DNA from: Rhodeus uyekii
Taxonomy: Eukaryota > Chordata > Actinopteri > Cypriniformes > Acheilognathidae
Length of the DNA stretch: 64,000 bases
Direction: 5' to 3'
Assembly: GCA_037043235.1 (NCBI GenBank)
Contig: JAWRVZ010000109.1
Location: 1,684,501 to 1,748,500 of the forward strand
The number at the start of each line of letters is the position of its first letter. Positions within the stretch are counted from its first letter, which is position 1. This document shows positions 37,019 to 47,989 of this stretch, one piece after another. Both the position numbers and the translations under genes were made by a program. The notes under the pieces were generated by a model. The model was given only the letters and a program-made list of their open reading frames with translations. It did not search any database and had not been told where the DNA came from.

Positions 37019-38055
37019 TATACACTTGTTAGTTATTGCCTTGCGTTGTTTCTAGGCAGTTACTAAGGTGTCGTTATGTTCTTTGATCATAATTTAATCT
37101 TTAATCAATTGATGATCAATTTTGCTAGCAAGATTTAATGTTAATTATCTTGTTGCTAGCAAGATTTAGAATGAATTCCGAAGTCATTAGCAACATTTAA
37201 CATAAATAAGCATGCTGCTGGCAAGAATTCGCTGAATTAGCATATTGGTAGCAAGATTTATTGTTAATTAACAAGTTGCTATCAAGATTTAGCATGATCT
37301 AGCATGTCACTAGTGAGAATTTGCGTGATCTAGCATGTTGCTAGCAAGATTTAACGTTAATTAACAAGACGCTATTGACATTTAGTGTGAACTAACATCT
37401 CGCTAGTGAGATTTGTTAATTCGTAGGTCGCTTGTGAGATTTAACATGAGTTAACATGTCACTGACGAGAATGAATGTTATTTAACAAGTCACTAGTGAG
37501 ATTTAATGTTTTAAAGAACACAAGAGTCAGTTGACGCAGAGACTGGAGGTTATTGATGATTCAGCTGAACAGTGAGTGGTCTGAAATATCAAAGAATAAT
37601 AATGAATATTAAATATAAATCTAAAATAAACAACATTTACATTGGTAATAAACATGAGTAAATAATTAATTGATTACAGAAGTGTTGCAATACTTGGTTA
37701 GTACACAAAATGGCATCTAGGGAACATACATGGAGTTTTTTCATCATGAGGGATCATCAGTGTTGTAACGAAATACCAAAAAATAAATAACAATGCTTTT
37801 TGATCCCCAAAGTGTTGAAAATTGCAATTAGTTTATAAAAATGTTTACGGTTTAATTACATCCTTGGCTTTTAACGGTCAGTTTTCACTAATGTGAATAA
37901 TACTTTGTTTTATTTCTATTTTAAAGATGTAATTAAGCATTATTAATATAGTCTTGCCACTTTCAAAACAGACTGCAGTTACACTACATGTATATGGAGC
38001 CCTTTATACATTTATTTACTATATAAATGTGTGTATAGATAGATAGATAGATATG

Positions 38056-38131
<76 letters not shown>

Positions 38132-39503
38132 AAGCCTTTCTTCATGTGAAATAAAATAACTTAAATATTAGTATTTCTTAAATCATTCCTGCACAATTAC
38201 AATGGGGATAGTAATGCTGTTTTTTTCTAATCTCAAGCAGTTTTCAGATTGAATCGATCTGCCATGTCAGACTTCAGTTCAACACGGCAATTATAGCAGA
38301 TAAAGGAATCAAGGCAATGTAATATTTACTCAGGCATAAGTTATAAATAAACTTAAGTGCTTTGACGCGAGTGCGCGAGGACGCGCGTTTGAAGTTCATT
38401 GAGAGTTGCCGTTCCCATAGTAATCTACTCAGCGGGCGAAAGCCTTTGCCGAGTAAACACGAATGAGAGTCAGAATTTGGCCATATAAGTACATAAATCT
38501 TCAAGGAAACACGCTGCAGCGGTTACTTGATAATCGGAAACAATTTCCGTTTGATCATAAACTCTCTCACATAAATCTATTTTAGGAGATTATGATCTCT
38601 CTCTCCAGCAGTAATGGCGTCTTTGAAAAGCTTTGAGGCTTTGAATTGCAGCGCTCTGATTCGTTCAAACGTCAGTGCTCTCACTGACAGGGGTGTAATT
38701 TTGTGATATTATGTATGTAAAATAGAGAGATTTAACTTACTAATTAAAGTAAAAAATCGATTGTAGACCTGCAAGTTTTTTTTTCAGGATTTAAAAAAAT
38801 AAAATGCATGCCCATTGGAATGGACATGTTCACACATACTGTATTGAAATGTATTATATATCAGGTGTAATGTTGTGATGTTACCAACAGATGGAGTGGA
38901 CGCTCTATCTAAAATTCAGTTTTCACTTCATTAGTGAAAGTCTATGGAGATTTTATGACTTTAATCTTCAGTTTTATCAAAAATCATAAGTCTGATCAGT
39001 CTGAAAAGGGATAGCAACTCAAGTCAGAACAGGTCTGAAGTCTGAGCAGAGTTTAGTGGTTTTAGCTTTAAAGCTCTAGGAGGAGATGCTCTGAGAATTT
39101 TAGGTAAGAATAATAAAGGCAGTTACTAAGGTGTCGTTATTTTCTTTGATCATAATTTAATCTTTAATCAATTGATGATCAATTTTGCTAGCAAGATTTA
39201 ATGTTAATTATCTTGTTGATAGCAAGATTTAGTATGAATTCCGAAGTCATTAGCAACATTTAACATAAATAAGCATGTTGCTGGCAAGAATTAGCTGAAT
39301 TAGCATATTGGTAGCAAGATTTATTGTTAATTAACAAGTTGCTATCAAGATTTAGCATGATCTAGCATGTCACTAGTGAGAATTTGCGTGATCTAGCATG
39401 TTGCTAGCAAGATTTAACGTTAATTAAGACGCTATTGACATTTAGTGTGAACTAACATGTCGCTAGTGAGATTTGTTAATTCGTAGGTCGCTTGTGAGAT
39501 TTA

Positions 39504-40174
39504 GGCCACGTCCACACGATGCCGGCGCGTTCCCTATCCGATCTTTTTTTTCCTCGTTCAAAAAAAAATATCAGCGTCCACACGATACCACTGAAACCGA
39601 CTGAATCCGGTGTAGTTTATATGCCAGACCAGTATGGGGCGCTGTAATTCTGCCACAGATAATACACTATACACAGAGAAGACGACCTTGAGCATGCGCA
39701 TTGTTGTTGCTGTTCAGTGTTGCCAGATTGCTAGTTACCTTTTTGTCACGTCCGATCGGGAAAAAATGCATTGGGCTGGTTGATCAAATTTGGGATGGTT
39801 TTTGATGCATAAAATCGCTCAATATTTTTCATTATTTATAAGAGTACGCACTTTGGGCTGGTATTTTTTTAAATTGGAGGGTTTTAAGCTGTAGCTGCGC
39901 TGGAATCTTCAGTACAATCTGGCAACACTGTTGCTGTTACTGTGACGCAGCCGACACGTGATGTGATGACATCATCGGTAAACAAAGAAATATACGGATT
40001 GGCCGTCCACACGAGTCCGCAAGGGTGTCGGATTCAGATCTATCCACTTTAGGACCCGGTATCAAAAGAGAGCGGATTCAGTCTCCCAAATCGCCGGATC
40101 AGTGTGGACGGAACGCCAATCCGATAAGAAATGTGTGCGGATGCAGTGATCCGCGTCTCCGTGTGGACGGGGCC
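39504..40174. mobile_element. Harbinger-like MITE, TTA duplication
   Basis: 671 bp flanked by TTA on each side (39501-39503, 40175-40177). The empty site 'gagatttaacatgag' is present in the other units. The termini GGCCACGTCCACACG and CGTGTGGACGGGGCC are imperfect inverted repeats. A 3-bp TWA-type duplication with GGCC-type ends is the rule for PIF/Harbinger. It has no transposase frame, and a 216-bp hAT MITE lies inside it. Confidence 0.9.
39715..39930. mobile_element. hAT MITE nested in the Harbinger-like MITE
   Basis: 216 bp with perfect 16-bp terminal inverted repeats (CAGTGTTGCCAGATTG and CAATCTGGCAACACTG) and an exact 8-bp duplication TTGCTGTT at 39707-39714 and 39931-39938. Terminal CAGTG and 8-bp duplications are hAT hallmarks. 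Non-coding. Confidence 0.95.
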
Positions 40175-40780
40175 TTAACATGAGTTAACATGTCACTGAC
40201 GAGAATGAATGTTATTTAACAAGTCACTAGTGAGATTTAATGTTTTAAAGAACACAAGAGTCAGTTGACGCAGAGACTGGAGGTTATTGATGATTCAGCT
40301 GAACAGTGAGTGGTCTGAAATATCAAAGAATAATAATGAATATTAAATATAAATCTAAAATAAACAACATTTACATTGGTAATAAACATGAGTAAATAAT
40401 TAATTGATTACAGAAGTGTTGCAATACTTGGTTAGTGCACAAAATGGCATCTAGGGAACATACATGGAGTTTTTTCATCATGAGGGATCATCGGTGTTGT
40501 AACGAAATACCAAAAAATAAATAACAATGCTTTTTGATCCCCAAAGTGTTGAAAATTGCAATTAGTTTATAAAAATGTTTACGGTTTAATTACAACCTTG
40601 GCTTTTAATGGTCAGTTTTCACTAATGTGAATACTTTGTTTTATTTCTATTTTAAAGATGTAATTAAGCATTATTAATATAGTCTTACCACTTTCTAAAC
40701 AGACTGCAGTTCCACTGCATATATATGGAGCCCTTTATACATTTATTTACTATATAAATGTGTGTATAGATAGATATGTA

Positions 40781-40811
<31 letters not shown>

Positions 40812-42949
40812 GTGTGTATATGTATATATATATGTATATATGTGTGTGTGTGTGTATAAAGCCTTTCTTCATGTGAAATAAAATAACTTAAATATTAGTA
40901 TTTCTTAAATAATTCCTGCTAAAGTACAATGAGGAGAGTAATGCTGTTTTTTCTAATCTCAAGCAGTTTTCAGATTGAATCGATCTGCCATGTCAGACTT
41001 CAGTTCAACACGGCAATTATAGCAGATAAATGAATCAACGCAATGTAATATTTGTATAAAGAATTCCTCCATGGGAAACAAAATAACTTAAATATTAGTA
41101 TTTTTAAAATAATTCCTGCTCATGTAATGCAGCAGAGTAATGCAGTTTTTTTGAACTCAAGCAGTTTACAGTTTGAAGCGATCTGCCATCGTTTTTGCAT
41201 CCTTTTAAATACCTTATTTCATTTATTGTTTAAGTGTTCACAAAACATCGATCTATCAGCGAATCTGCTCAGGAAGCGCGTTTGAACTCGAGAACAGGAG
41301 TCAGACTTTAGTTAAAAGCAGATAAAAGAATTAACACAATGTAACTATATACTCGAGAATTAGTTATAAATAACTTTGACTGTTAGACGCTGCATTTGAA
41401 GAGAGTCAGCGCGCTCTGCTCAGGGAAGCCGTTTACATGTGTCTTCCCCGTGCAAACACGAGCGAGAGTCAGAATTCGGCAATAAAGTACATAAATGAGC
41501 GCTATAAATAAACTTAGGCGATTAGACGGTTATGCTTTGGCGCGAGTCCAGGAGGACGCGCGTTTAAACTTCACTTACCTTCCCCATAGTAATGTACTCC
41601 GTTGCCGAGTAAAGACGAATGAGAGTCAGAATTTGGCCATATAAGTGCATAAATCTTCAAGGAAACACGCTGCAGCGGTTACTTGATAATCGGAAACAAT
41701 TTCCGTTTGATCATAAACTCTCTCACATAAATCTATTTTAGGAGATTATGATCTCTCTCTCCAGCAGTAATGGCGTCTTTGAAAAGCTTTGAGGCTTTGA
41801 ATTGCAGCGCTCTGATTCGTTCAAACGTCAGTGCTCTCACTGACAGGGGTGTAATTTTGTGATATTATGAATGTAAAATAGAGAGATTTAACTTACTAAT
41901 TAAAGTAAAAAATCGATTGTAGACCTGCAAGTTTTTTTTCAGGATTTAAAAAAATAAAATGCATGCCCATTGGAATGGACATGTTCACACATACTGTATT
42001 GAAATGTATTATATATCAGGTGTAATGTTGTGATGTTACCAACAGATGGAGTGGACGCTCTATCTAAAATTCAGTTTTCACTTCATTAGTGAAAGTCTAT
42101 GGAGATTTTATGACTTTAATCTTCAGTTTTATCAAAAATCATAAGTCTGATCAGTCTGAAAAGGGATAGCAACTCAAGTCAGAACAGGTCTGAAGTCTGA
42201 GCAGAGTTTAGTGGTTGTAGCTTTAAAGCTCTAGGAGGAGATGCATTGAGAATTTTAGGTAAGAAGAATAATAATAATAACTAGATAGAGGAAGTTTATG
42301 ATATAAACTTCAGTTGGCTTGAGAAAGCCTAGCCTGAAAGTTAAATTTATTTGTAAAAGCTTAAAAAGTTTTGAAAGTTTACAGATGGATAGATGGAAAG
42401 AATTAGATCTTGAGCATATATACTCTTGTTAGTTATTGCCTTGCGTTGTTTCTAGGCAGTTACTAAGGTGTCGTTATGTTCTTTGATCATAATTTAATCT
42501 TTAATCAATTGATGATCAATTTTGCTAGCAATATTTAATGTTAATTATCTTGTTGCTAGCAAGATTTAGTATGAATTCTGAAGTCATTAGCAACATTTAA
42601 CATAAATAAGCATGTTGCTGGCAAGAATTTGCTGAATTAGCATATTGTTAGCAAGATTTATCGTTAATTAGCTTAAAAAGTTTTGAGAGTTTAAACTTAA
42701 AAAAAAGTTATAATTATGCTTTTTGATCCCCAAAGTGTTGGAAAATTGTAATTAGTTTAAAAAAATGTTTACGGTTTAATTACATCCTTGGCTTTTAACG
42801 GTCAGTTTTCACTAATGCGAAAAATACTTAGTTTAATTTATATTTTAAAGCTGTAATTAAGCATTATTAGTATAGGCTAATCACTTTCAAAATAGACTGC
42901 AGTTACACTGCATGTATATGTAGCCTTTTATATATACTAAATAGATGTG

Positions 42950-42952
<3 letters not shown>

Positions 42953-43025
<73 letters not shown>

Positions 43026-43033
43026 GTATAGAG

Positions 43034-43103
<70 letters not shown>
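42953..43103. repeat. Long (TA)n microsatellites
   Basis: About 70 bp and about 54 bp of TA separated by a (GT)n-containing spacer. Each can form a cruciform and is a likely breakpoint for the rearrangement of unit E. Confidence 0.95.
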
Positions 43104-43106
<3 letters not shown>

Positions 43107-43240
43107 ACTGTGAATAATACTTTGTTTTATTTCTATTTTAAAGCTGTAATTAAGCATTATTAATATAGGCTAATCACTTTCAAAAGAGACTGCAGTTACA
43201 CCACAGTTACACTATATGTAGCCTTTTATATATACTAAAA

Positions 43241-43550
43241 GAATTTTATTTTTGAGGGGGCCCAGCTTAAAATGAGGGGGCCTGAGCATAACGTAATCGG
43301 CTGGATTCGAACCTGCGCATGAAAACCGCATTGGATTGTTAGTCCATCGCCTTAACCATTCAGCCAGACTGGTTATAGTGTAACACGCAGCGCGCACTGT
43401 GGGGGTGCGTTGCGATCGTCTTGTGCAGCTGTAAATGTTTTCAATTTAGTTTTCACAGTCGCGATTTTAAACAATTGAAAATCTGAGGGGGCCGCACATG
43501 TAAATGAGGGGGCCCAGGCCCACCCAGGCCCCCCCGTGGCTACGCCACTG
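43241..43550 (-). mobile_element. hAT-terminus fragment inside unit E
   Basis: On the minus strand it starts CAGTGGCGTAGCCACGGGG, a typical hAT-type terminus, followed by GGGCC-rich sequence. The far end (near 43241) shows no matching terminus and no 8-bp duplication was found, so the element is truncated or was later joined. It carries the tRNA-like sequence at 43292-43374. The surrounding unit resumes with 'ctgctaaagtacaatgagg', as in unit D. Confidence 0.65.
43292..43374 (-). pseudogene. tRNA-Ser-like sequence
   Basis: The minus strand reads TGGCTGAATGGTTAAGGCG (box A-like), an anticodon arm ATGGA-CTAACAA-TCCAA, a long variable arm and GCAGGTTCGAATCCAGC (box B). The length of about 83 nt and the long variable arm are of the Ser type. 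The anticodon triplet would be AAC, which does not read Ser. The acceptor arms hardly pair and the T stem has one mismatch. It is a decayed tRNA or tRNA-derived SINE head, not a working gene. Confidence 0.7.
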
Positions 43551-44957
43551 CTGCTAAAGTACAATGAGGAGAGTAATGCAGTTTTTTCTAATCTCAAGCA
43601 GTTTTCAGATTGACTCGATCTGCCATGTCAGACTTCAGTTCAACACGGCAATTATAGCAGATAAAGGAATCAACGCAATGTAATATTTGTATAAAGCCTT
43701 CCTCCATGGGAAACAAAATAACTTAAATATTAGTATTTTTTAAATAATTCCTGCTCATGTAATGCAGCAGAGTAATGCAGTTTTTTTTTATCTCAAGCAG
43801 TTTACAGTTTGAATCGATCTGCCATCGTTTTTGCATCCTTTTAAATACCTTATTTCATTTATTGTTGAAGTGTTCACAAAACATCGATCTATCAGCGAAT
43901 CTGCTCAGGAAGCGCGTTTGAACTCGAGAACAGGAGTCAGACTTTAGTTAAAAGCAGATAAAAGAATTAACACAATGTAACTATATACTCAAGAATTAGT
44001 TATAAATAACTTTGACTGTTAGACGCTGCATTTGAAGAGAGTCAGCGCGCGCGCTGCTCAGGGAAGCCTTTTTACATGTATCTGCCTTCCCCATGAACAC
44101 ACGAGCGAGAGTCAGAATTCGGCAATAAAGTACATAAATGAGCGCTATAAATAAACTTAGGCGATTAGACGGTTATGCTTTGGCGCGAGTCCAGGAGGAC
44201 GCGCGTTTAAACTTCACTTACCTTTCCCATAGTAATGTACTCCGTTGCCGAGTAAAGACGAATGAGAGTCAGAATTTGGCCATATAAGTGCATAAATCTT
44301 CAAGGAAACACGCTGCAGCGGTTACTTGATAATCGGAAACAATTTCCGTTTGATCATAAACTCTCTCACATAAATCTATTTTAGGAGATTATGATCTCTC
44401 TCTCCAGTAGTAATGGCGTCTTTGAAAAGCTTTGAGGCTTTGAATTGCAGCGCTCTGATTCGTTCAAACTTCAGTGCTCTCACTGACAGGGGTGTAATTT
44501 TGTGATATTATGTATGTAAAATAGAGAGATTTAACTTACTAATTAAAGTAAAAAATCGATTGTAGACCTGCAAGTTTTTTTTCAGGATTTAAAAAAATAA
44601 AATGCATGCCCATTGGAATGGACATGTTCACACATACTGTATTGAAATGTATTATATATCAGGTGTAATGTTGTGATGTTACCAACAGATGGAGTGGACG
44701 CTCTATCTAAAATTCAGTTTTCACTTCATTAGTGAAAGTCTATGGAGATTTTATGACTTTAATCTTCAGTTTTATCAAAAATCATAAGTCTGATCAGTCT
44801 GAAAAGGGATAGCAACTCAAGTCAGAACAGGTCTGAAGTCTGAGCAGAGTTTAGTGGTTGTAGCTTTAAAGCTCTAGGAGGAGATGCATTGAGAATTTTA
44901 GGTAAGAAGAATAATAATAATAATAATAATAATAATAAGTTTAGATACAATATCACT

Positions 44958-45038
44958 AAGTTGGCTTTCTCAAGCCAACTTAATAATAATAATAAGTTTA
45001 GATACAATATCACTAAGTTGGCTTTCTCAAGCCAACTT
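44958..45038. repeat. Two copies of the 5'-terminal hairpin at the E/F junction
   Basis: The 24-nt palindromic hairpin (stem AAGTTGGCTT, 4-nt loop) lies at 44958-44981 and 45015-45038, each preceded by 'gtttagatacaatatcact' and separated by (ATA)n. A (TAA)n tract of about 30 bp precedes them (44909-44938). Confidence 0.93.
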
Positions 45039-45046
45039 AATAATAA

Positions 45047-47668
45047 CTAGATAGAGGAAGTTTATGATATAAACTTCAGTTGGCTTGAGAAAGCCTATCG
45101 TGAAAGTTAAATTTATTTGTAAAAGCTTAAAAAGTTGTTTAAGTTTACAGATAGATAGATGGAAAGAATTAGATCTTGAGCATATATACACTTGTTAGTT
45201 ATTGCTTTGCGTTGTTTCTAGGCAGTTACTAAGGTGTCGTTATGTTCTTTGATCATAATTTAATCTTTAATCAATTGATGATCAATTTTGCTAGCAAGAT
45301 TTAATGTTAATTATCTTGTTGATAGCAAGATTTAGTATGAATTCCGAAGTCATTAGCAACATTTAACATAAATAAGCATGTTGCTGGCAAGAATTCGCTG
45401 AATTAGCATATTGGTAGCAAGATTTATTGTTAATTAACAAGTTGCTATCAAGATTTAGCATGATCTAGCATGTCACTAGTGAGAATTTGCGTGATCTAGC
45501 ATGTTGCTAGCAAGATTTAACGTTAATTAACAAGACGCTATTGACATTTAGTGTGAACTAACATGTCGCTAGTGAGATTTGTTAATTCGTAGGTCGCTTG
45601 TGAGATTTAACATGAGTTAACATGTCACTGACGAGAATGAATGTTATTTAACAAGTCACTAGTGAGATTTAATGTTTTAAAGAACACAAGAGTCAGTTGA
45701 CGCAGAGACTGGAGGTTATTGATGATTCAGCTGAACAGTGAGTGGTCTGAAATATCAAAGAATAATAATGAATATTAAATATAAATCTAAAATAAACAAC
45801 ATTTACATTGGTAATAAACAGGAGTAAATTATTAATTGATTACAGAAGTGTTGCAATACTTGGTTAGTGCACAAATTGGCATCTAGGGAACATACATGGA
45901 GTTTTTTCATCAAGAGGGATCATCGGTGTTGTAACGAAATACCAAAAAATAAATAACAATGCTTTTTGATCCCCAAAGTGTTGGAAAATTGCAATTAGTT
46001 TATAAAAATGTTTACGGTTTAATTACATCCTTGGCTTTTAACGGTCAGTTTTCACTAATGTGAATAATACTTTGTTTTATTTCTATTTTAAAGATGCAAT
46101 TAAGCATTATTAATATAGTCTTGCCACTTTTAAAACAGACTGCAGTTACACTACATGTACATGGAGCCCTTTATACATTTATTTACTATATAAATGTGTG
46201 TATAGATAGATAGATATGTATGTGTATATATATGTATATATGTGTGTGTGTGTGTGTATAAAGCCTTTCTTCATGTGAAATAAAATAACTTAAATATTAG
46301 TATTTCTTAAATCATTCCTGCACAATTACAATGGGGATAGTAATGCTGTTTTTTCTAATCTCAAGCAGTTTTCAGATTGAATCGATCTGCCATGTCAGAC
46401 TTCAGTTCAACACGGCAATTATAGCAGATAAAGGAATCAACGCAATGTAATATTTGTATAAAGCCTTCCTCCATGGGAAACAAAATAACTTAAATATTAG
46501 TATTTTTAAAATAATTCCTGATCATGTAATGCAGCAGAGTAATGCAGTTTTTTAACTCAAGCAGTTTACAGTTTGAAGCGATCTGCCATCGTTTTTGCAT
46601 CCTTTTAAATACCTTATTTCATTTATTGTTTAAGTGTTCACAAAACATCGATCTATCAGCGAATCTGCTCAGGAAGCGCGTTTGAACTCGAGAACAGGAG
46701 TCAGACTTTAGTTAAAAGCCGATAAAAGAATTAACACAATGTAACTATATACTCAAGAATTAGTTATAAATAACTTTGACTGTTAGACGCTGCATTTGAA
46801 GAGAGTCAGCGCGCGCGCTGCTCAGGGAAGCATTTTACATGTATCTGCCTTCCCCATGCAAACACGAGCGAGAGTCAGAATTCGGCAATAAAGTACATAA
46901 ATGAGCGCTATAAATAAACTTAGGCGATTAGACGGTTATGCTTTGGCGCGAGTCCAGGAGGACGCGCGTTTAAACTTCACTTACCTTCCCCATAGTAATG
47001 TACTCCGTTGCCGAGTAAAGACGAATGAGAGTCAGAATTTGGCCATATAAGTGCATAAATCTTCAAGGAAACACGCTGCAGCGGTTACTTGATAATCGGA
47101 AACAATTTCCGTTTGATCATAAACTCTCTCACATAAATCTATTTTAGGAGATTATGATCTCTCTCTCCAGCAGTAATGGCGTCTTTGAAAAGCTTTGAGG
47201 CTTTGAATTGCAGCGCTCTGATTCGTTCAAACTTCAGTGCTCTCACTGACAGGGGTGTAATTTTGTGATATTATGTATGTAAAATAGAGAGATTTAACTT
47301 ACTAATTAAAGTAAAAAATCGATTGTAGACCTGCAAGTTTTTTTTCAGGATTTAAAAAAATAAAATGCATGCCCATTGGAATGGACATGTTCACACATAC
47401 TGTATTGAAATGTATTATATATCAGGTGTAATGTTGTGATGTTACCAACAGATGGAGTGGACGCTCTATCTAAAATTCAGTTTTCACTTCATTAGTGAAA
47501 GTCTATGGAGATTTTATGACTTTAATCTTCAGTTTTATCAAAAATCATAAGTCTGATCAGTCTGAAAAGGGATAGCAACTCAAGTCAGAACAGGTCTGAA
47601 GTCTGAGCAGAGTTTAGTGGTTGTAGCTTTAAAGCTCTAGGAGGAGATGCATTGAGAATTTTAGGTAA

Positions 47669-47707
<39 letters not shown>

Positions 47708-47798
47708 GTTTAGATACAATATCACTAAGTTGGCTTTCTCAAGCCAACTTAATAAGTTTAGATACAATATCACTAAGTTGGCTTTCTCAAGCCAACTT
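45047..47798 (-). repeat. Array unit F (2752 bp)
   Basis: Complete unit at the element's 5' side of the array, close to A over its entire length. It ends in (ATA)n at about 47667-47706 and two terminal hairpins. Confidence 0.9.
47727..47798. repeat. Terminal hairpin pair, right boundary of the array
   Basis: Hairpins at 47727-47750 and 47775-47798 repeat with a 48-bp period. The outer one abuts the host MITE at 'aattaccc', giving an AA shared with the left boundary (30381-30382). Confidence 0.93.
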
Positions 47799-47989
47799 AA
47801 TTACCCATAAATGAGGAGCTTGAGCTGCTGCGAGTGCTGAACACCTCTAGCGTCTGGAAGCTGCTCGTATCTCAAATATTTACTCGTATCTCAAATATTT
47901 ACTCGTATCTCAAAGCAAGAATGCTAGAAGGCTTGTTCGTACCTCAAAATACTCGTATGTCGGGACGCTTGTGTCTCAAGGTATTACTC
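47799..47989 (-). mobile_element. TA-type MITE, copy 3, right half
   Basis: Resumes at 'ttacccataaatgaggagc' and continues as the reverse complement of 12097 downwards, ending 'tctcaaggtattact'. Internal 'actcgtatctcaaatattt' is repeated. Together with 29884-30382 it makes one MITE of about 690 bp. Confidence 0.88.

Larger units (their letters stand above)
35264..39116 (-). repeat. Array unit C (2236 bp plus Tc1 insertion)
   Basis: Nearly identical to B; only scattered single-base differences are visible (for example 'catctcgctag' versus 'catgtcgctag'). The extra length is the Tc1-like element at 35404-37018. The unit ends in '...aataataa', joined to a unit D that lacks its first ~175 bp. 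Confidence 0.9.
39117..42280 (-). repeat. Array unit D (2490 bp plus nested MITEs), truncated
   Basis: Starts at 'ggcagttactaaggtg', lacking the ~175 bp that include the 3' hairpin and CTAG end. It contains the Harbinger-like MITE at 39504-40174 and otherwise has the long A-type middle region. Confidence 0.88.
42281..45046 (-). repeat. Array unit E (2766 bp), rearranged
   Basis: Most of the internal minisatellite is deleted. Two long (TA)n blocks (about 42953-43021 and 43050-43103) flank a duplicated segment ('ctgtaattaagcattatta' at about 42851 and 43144). A hAT-terminus fragment sits at 43241-43550. It ends with two copies of the 5'-terminal hairpin. Confidence 0.88.
30383..47798 (-). mobile_element. 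Six-copy head-to-tail array of a Helentron-like element
   Basis: Six tandem units whose plus-strand boundary is CTAGATAGAGG, starting at 30383, 33014, 35264, about 39117 (truncated), 42281 and 45047. Minus-strand reading gives the element's sense. The 5' end is a hairpin with stem AAGTTGGCTT (47775-47798). The 3' end has AGTTGGCTTGAGAAAGCC inverted at 30414-30431, then a GAAGTTTAT hairpin at 30393-30413, then CTCTATCTAG. The whole block sits between two T's of a MITE (minus strand), intact at 12097-12098. These marks fit Helentron/Helitron2 elements (asymmetric inverted termini, 3' hairpin, T-T target, internal tandem repeats). No Rep or helicase frame exists, so it would depend on another element. 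The class call is inference; a non-mobile satellite is the main alternative. Confidence 0.8.

Noticed and set aside
42903..43157. Ile-Tyr repeat protein
   Set aside because: Translation of (TA)n in array unit E.
30383..47798. Reading A and F as two LTRs of one giant retroelement
   Set aside because: The four internal units are copies of the same sequence, there are no gag/pol domains, and the termini are hairpins and not TG...CA.
30383..47798. Canonical Helitron (5' TC, 3' CTRR, A-T target)
   Set aside because: The 3' hairpin and CTAG fit, but the 5' end is not TC and the target is T-T with asymmetric inverted termini, so the Helentron/Helitron2 reading fits better.
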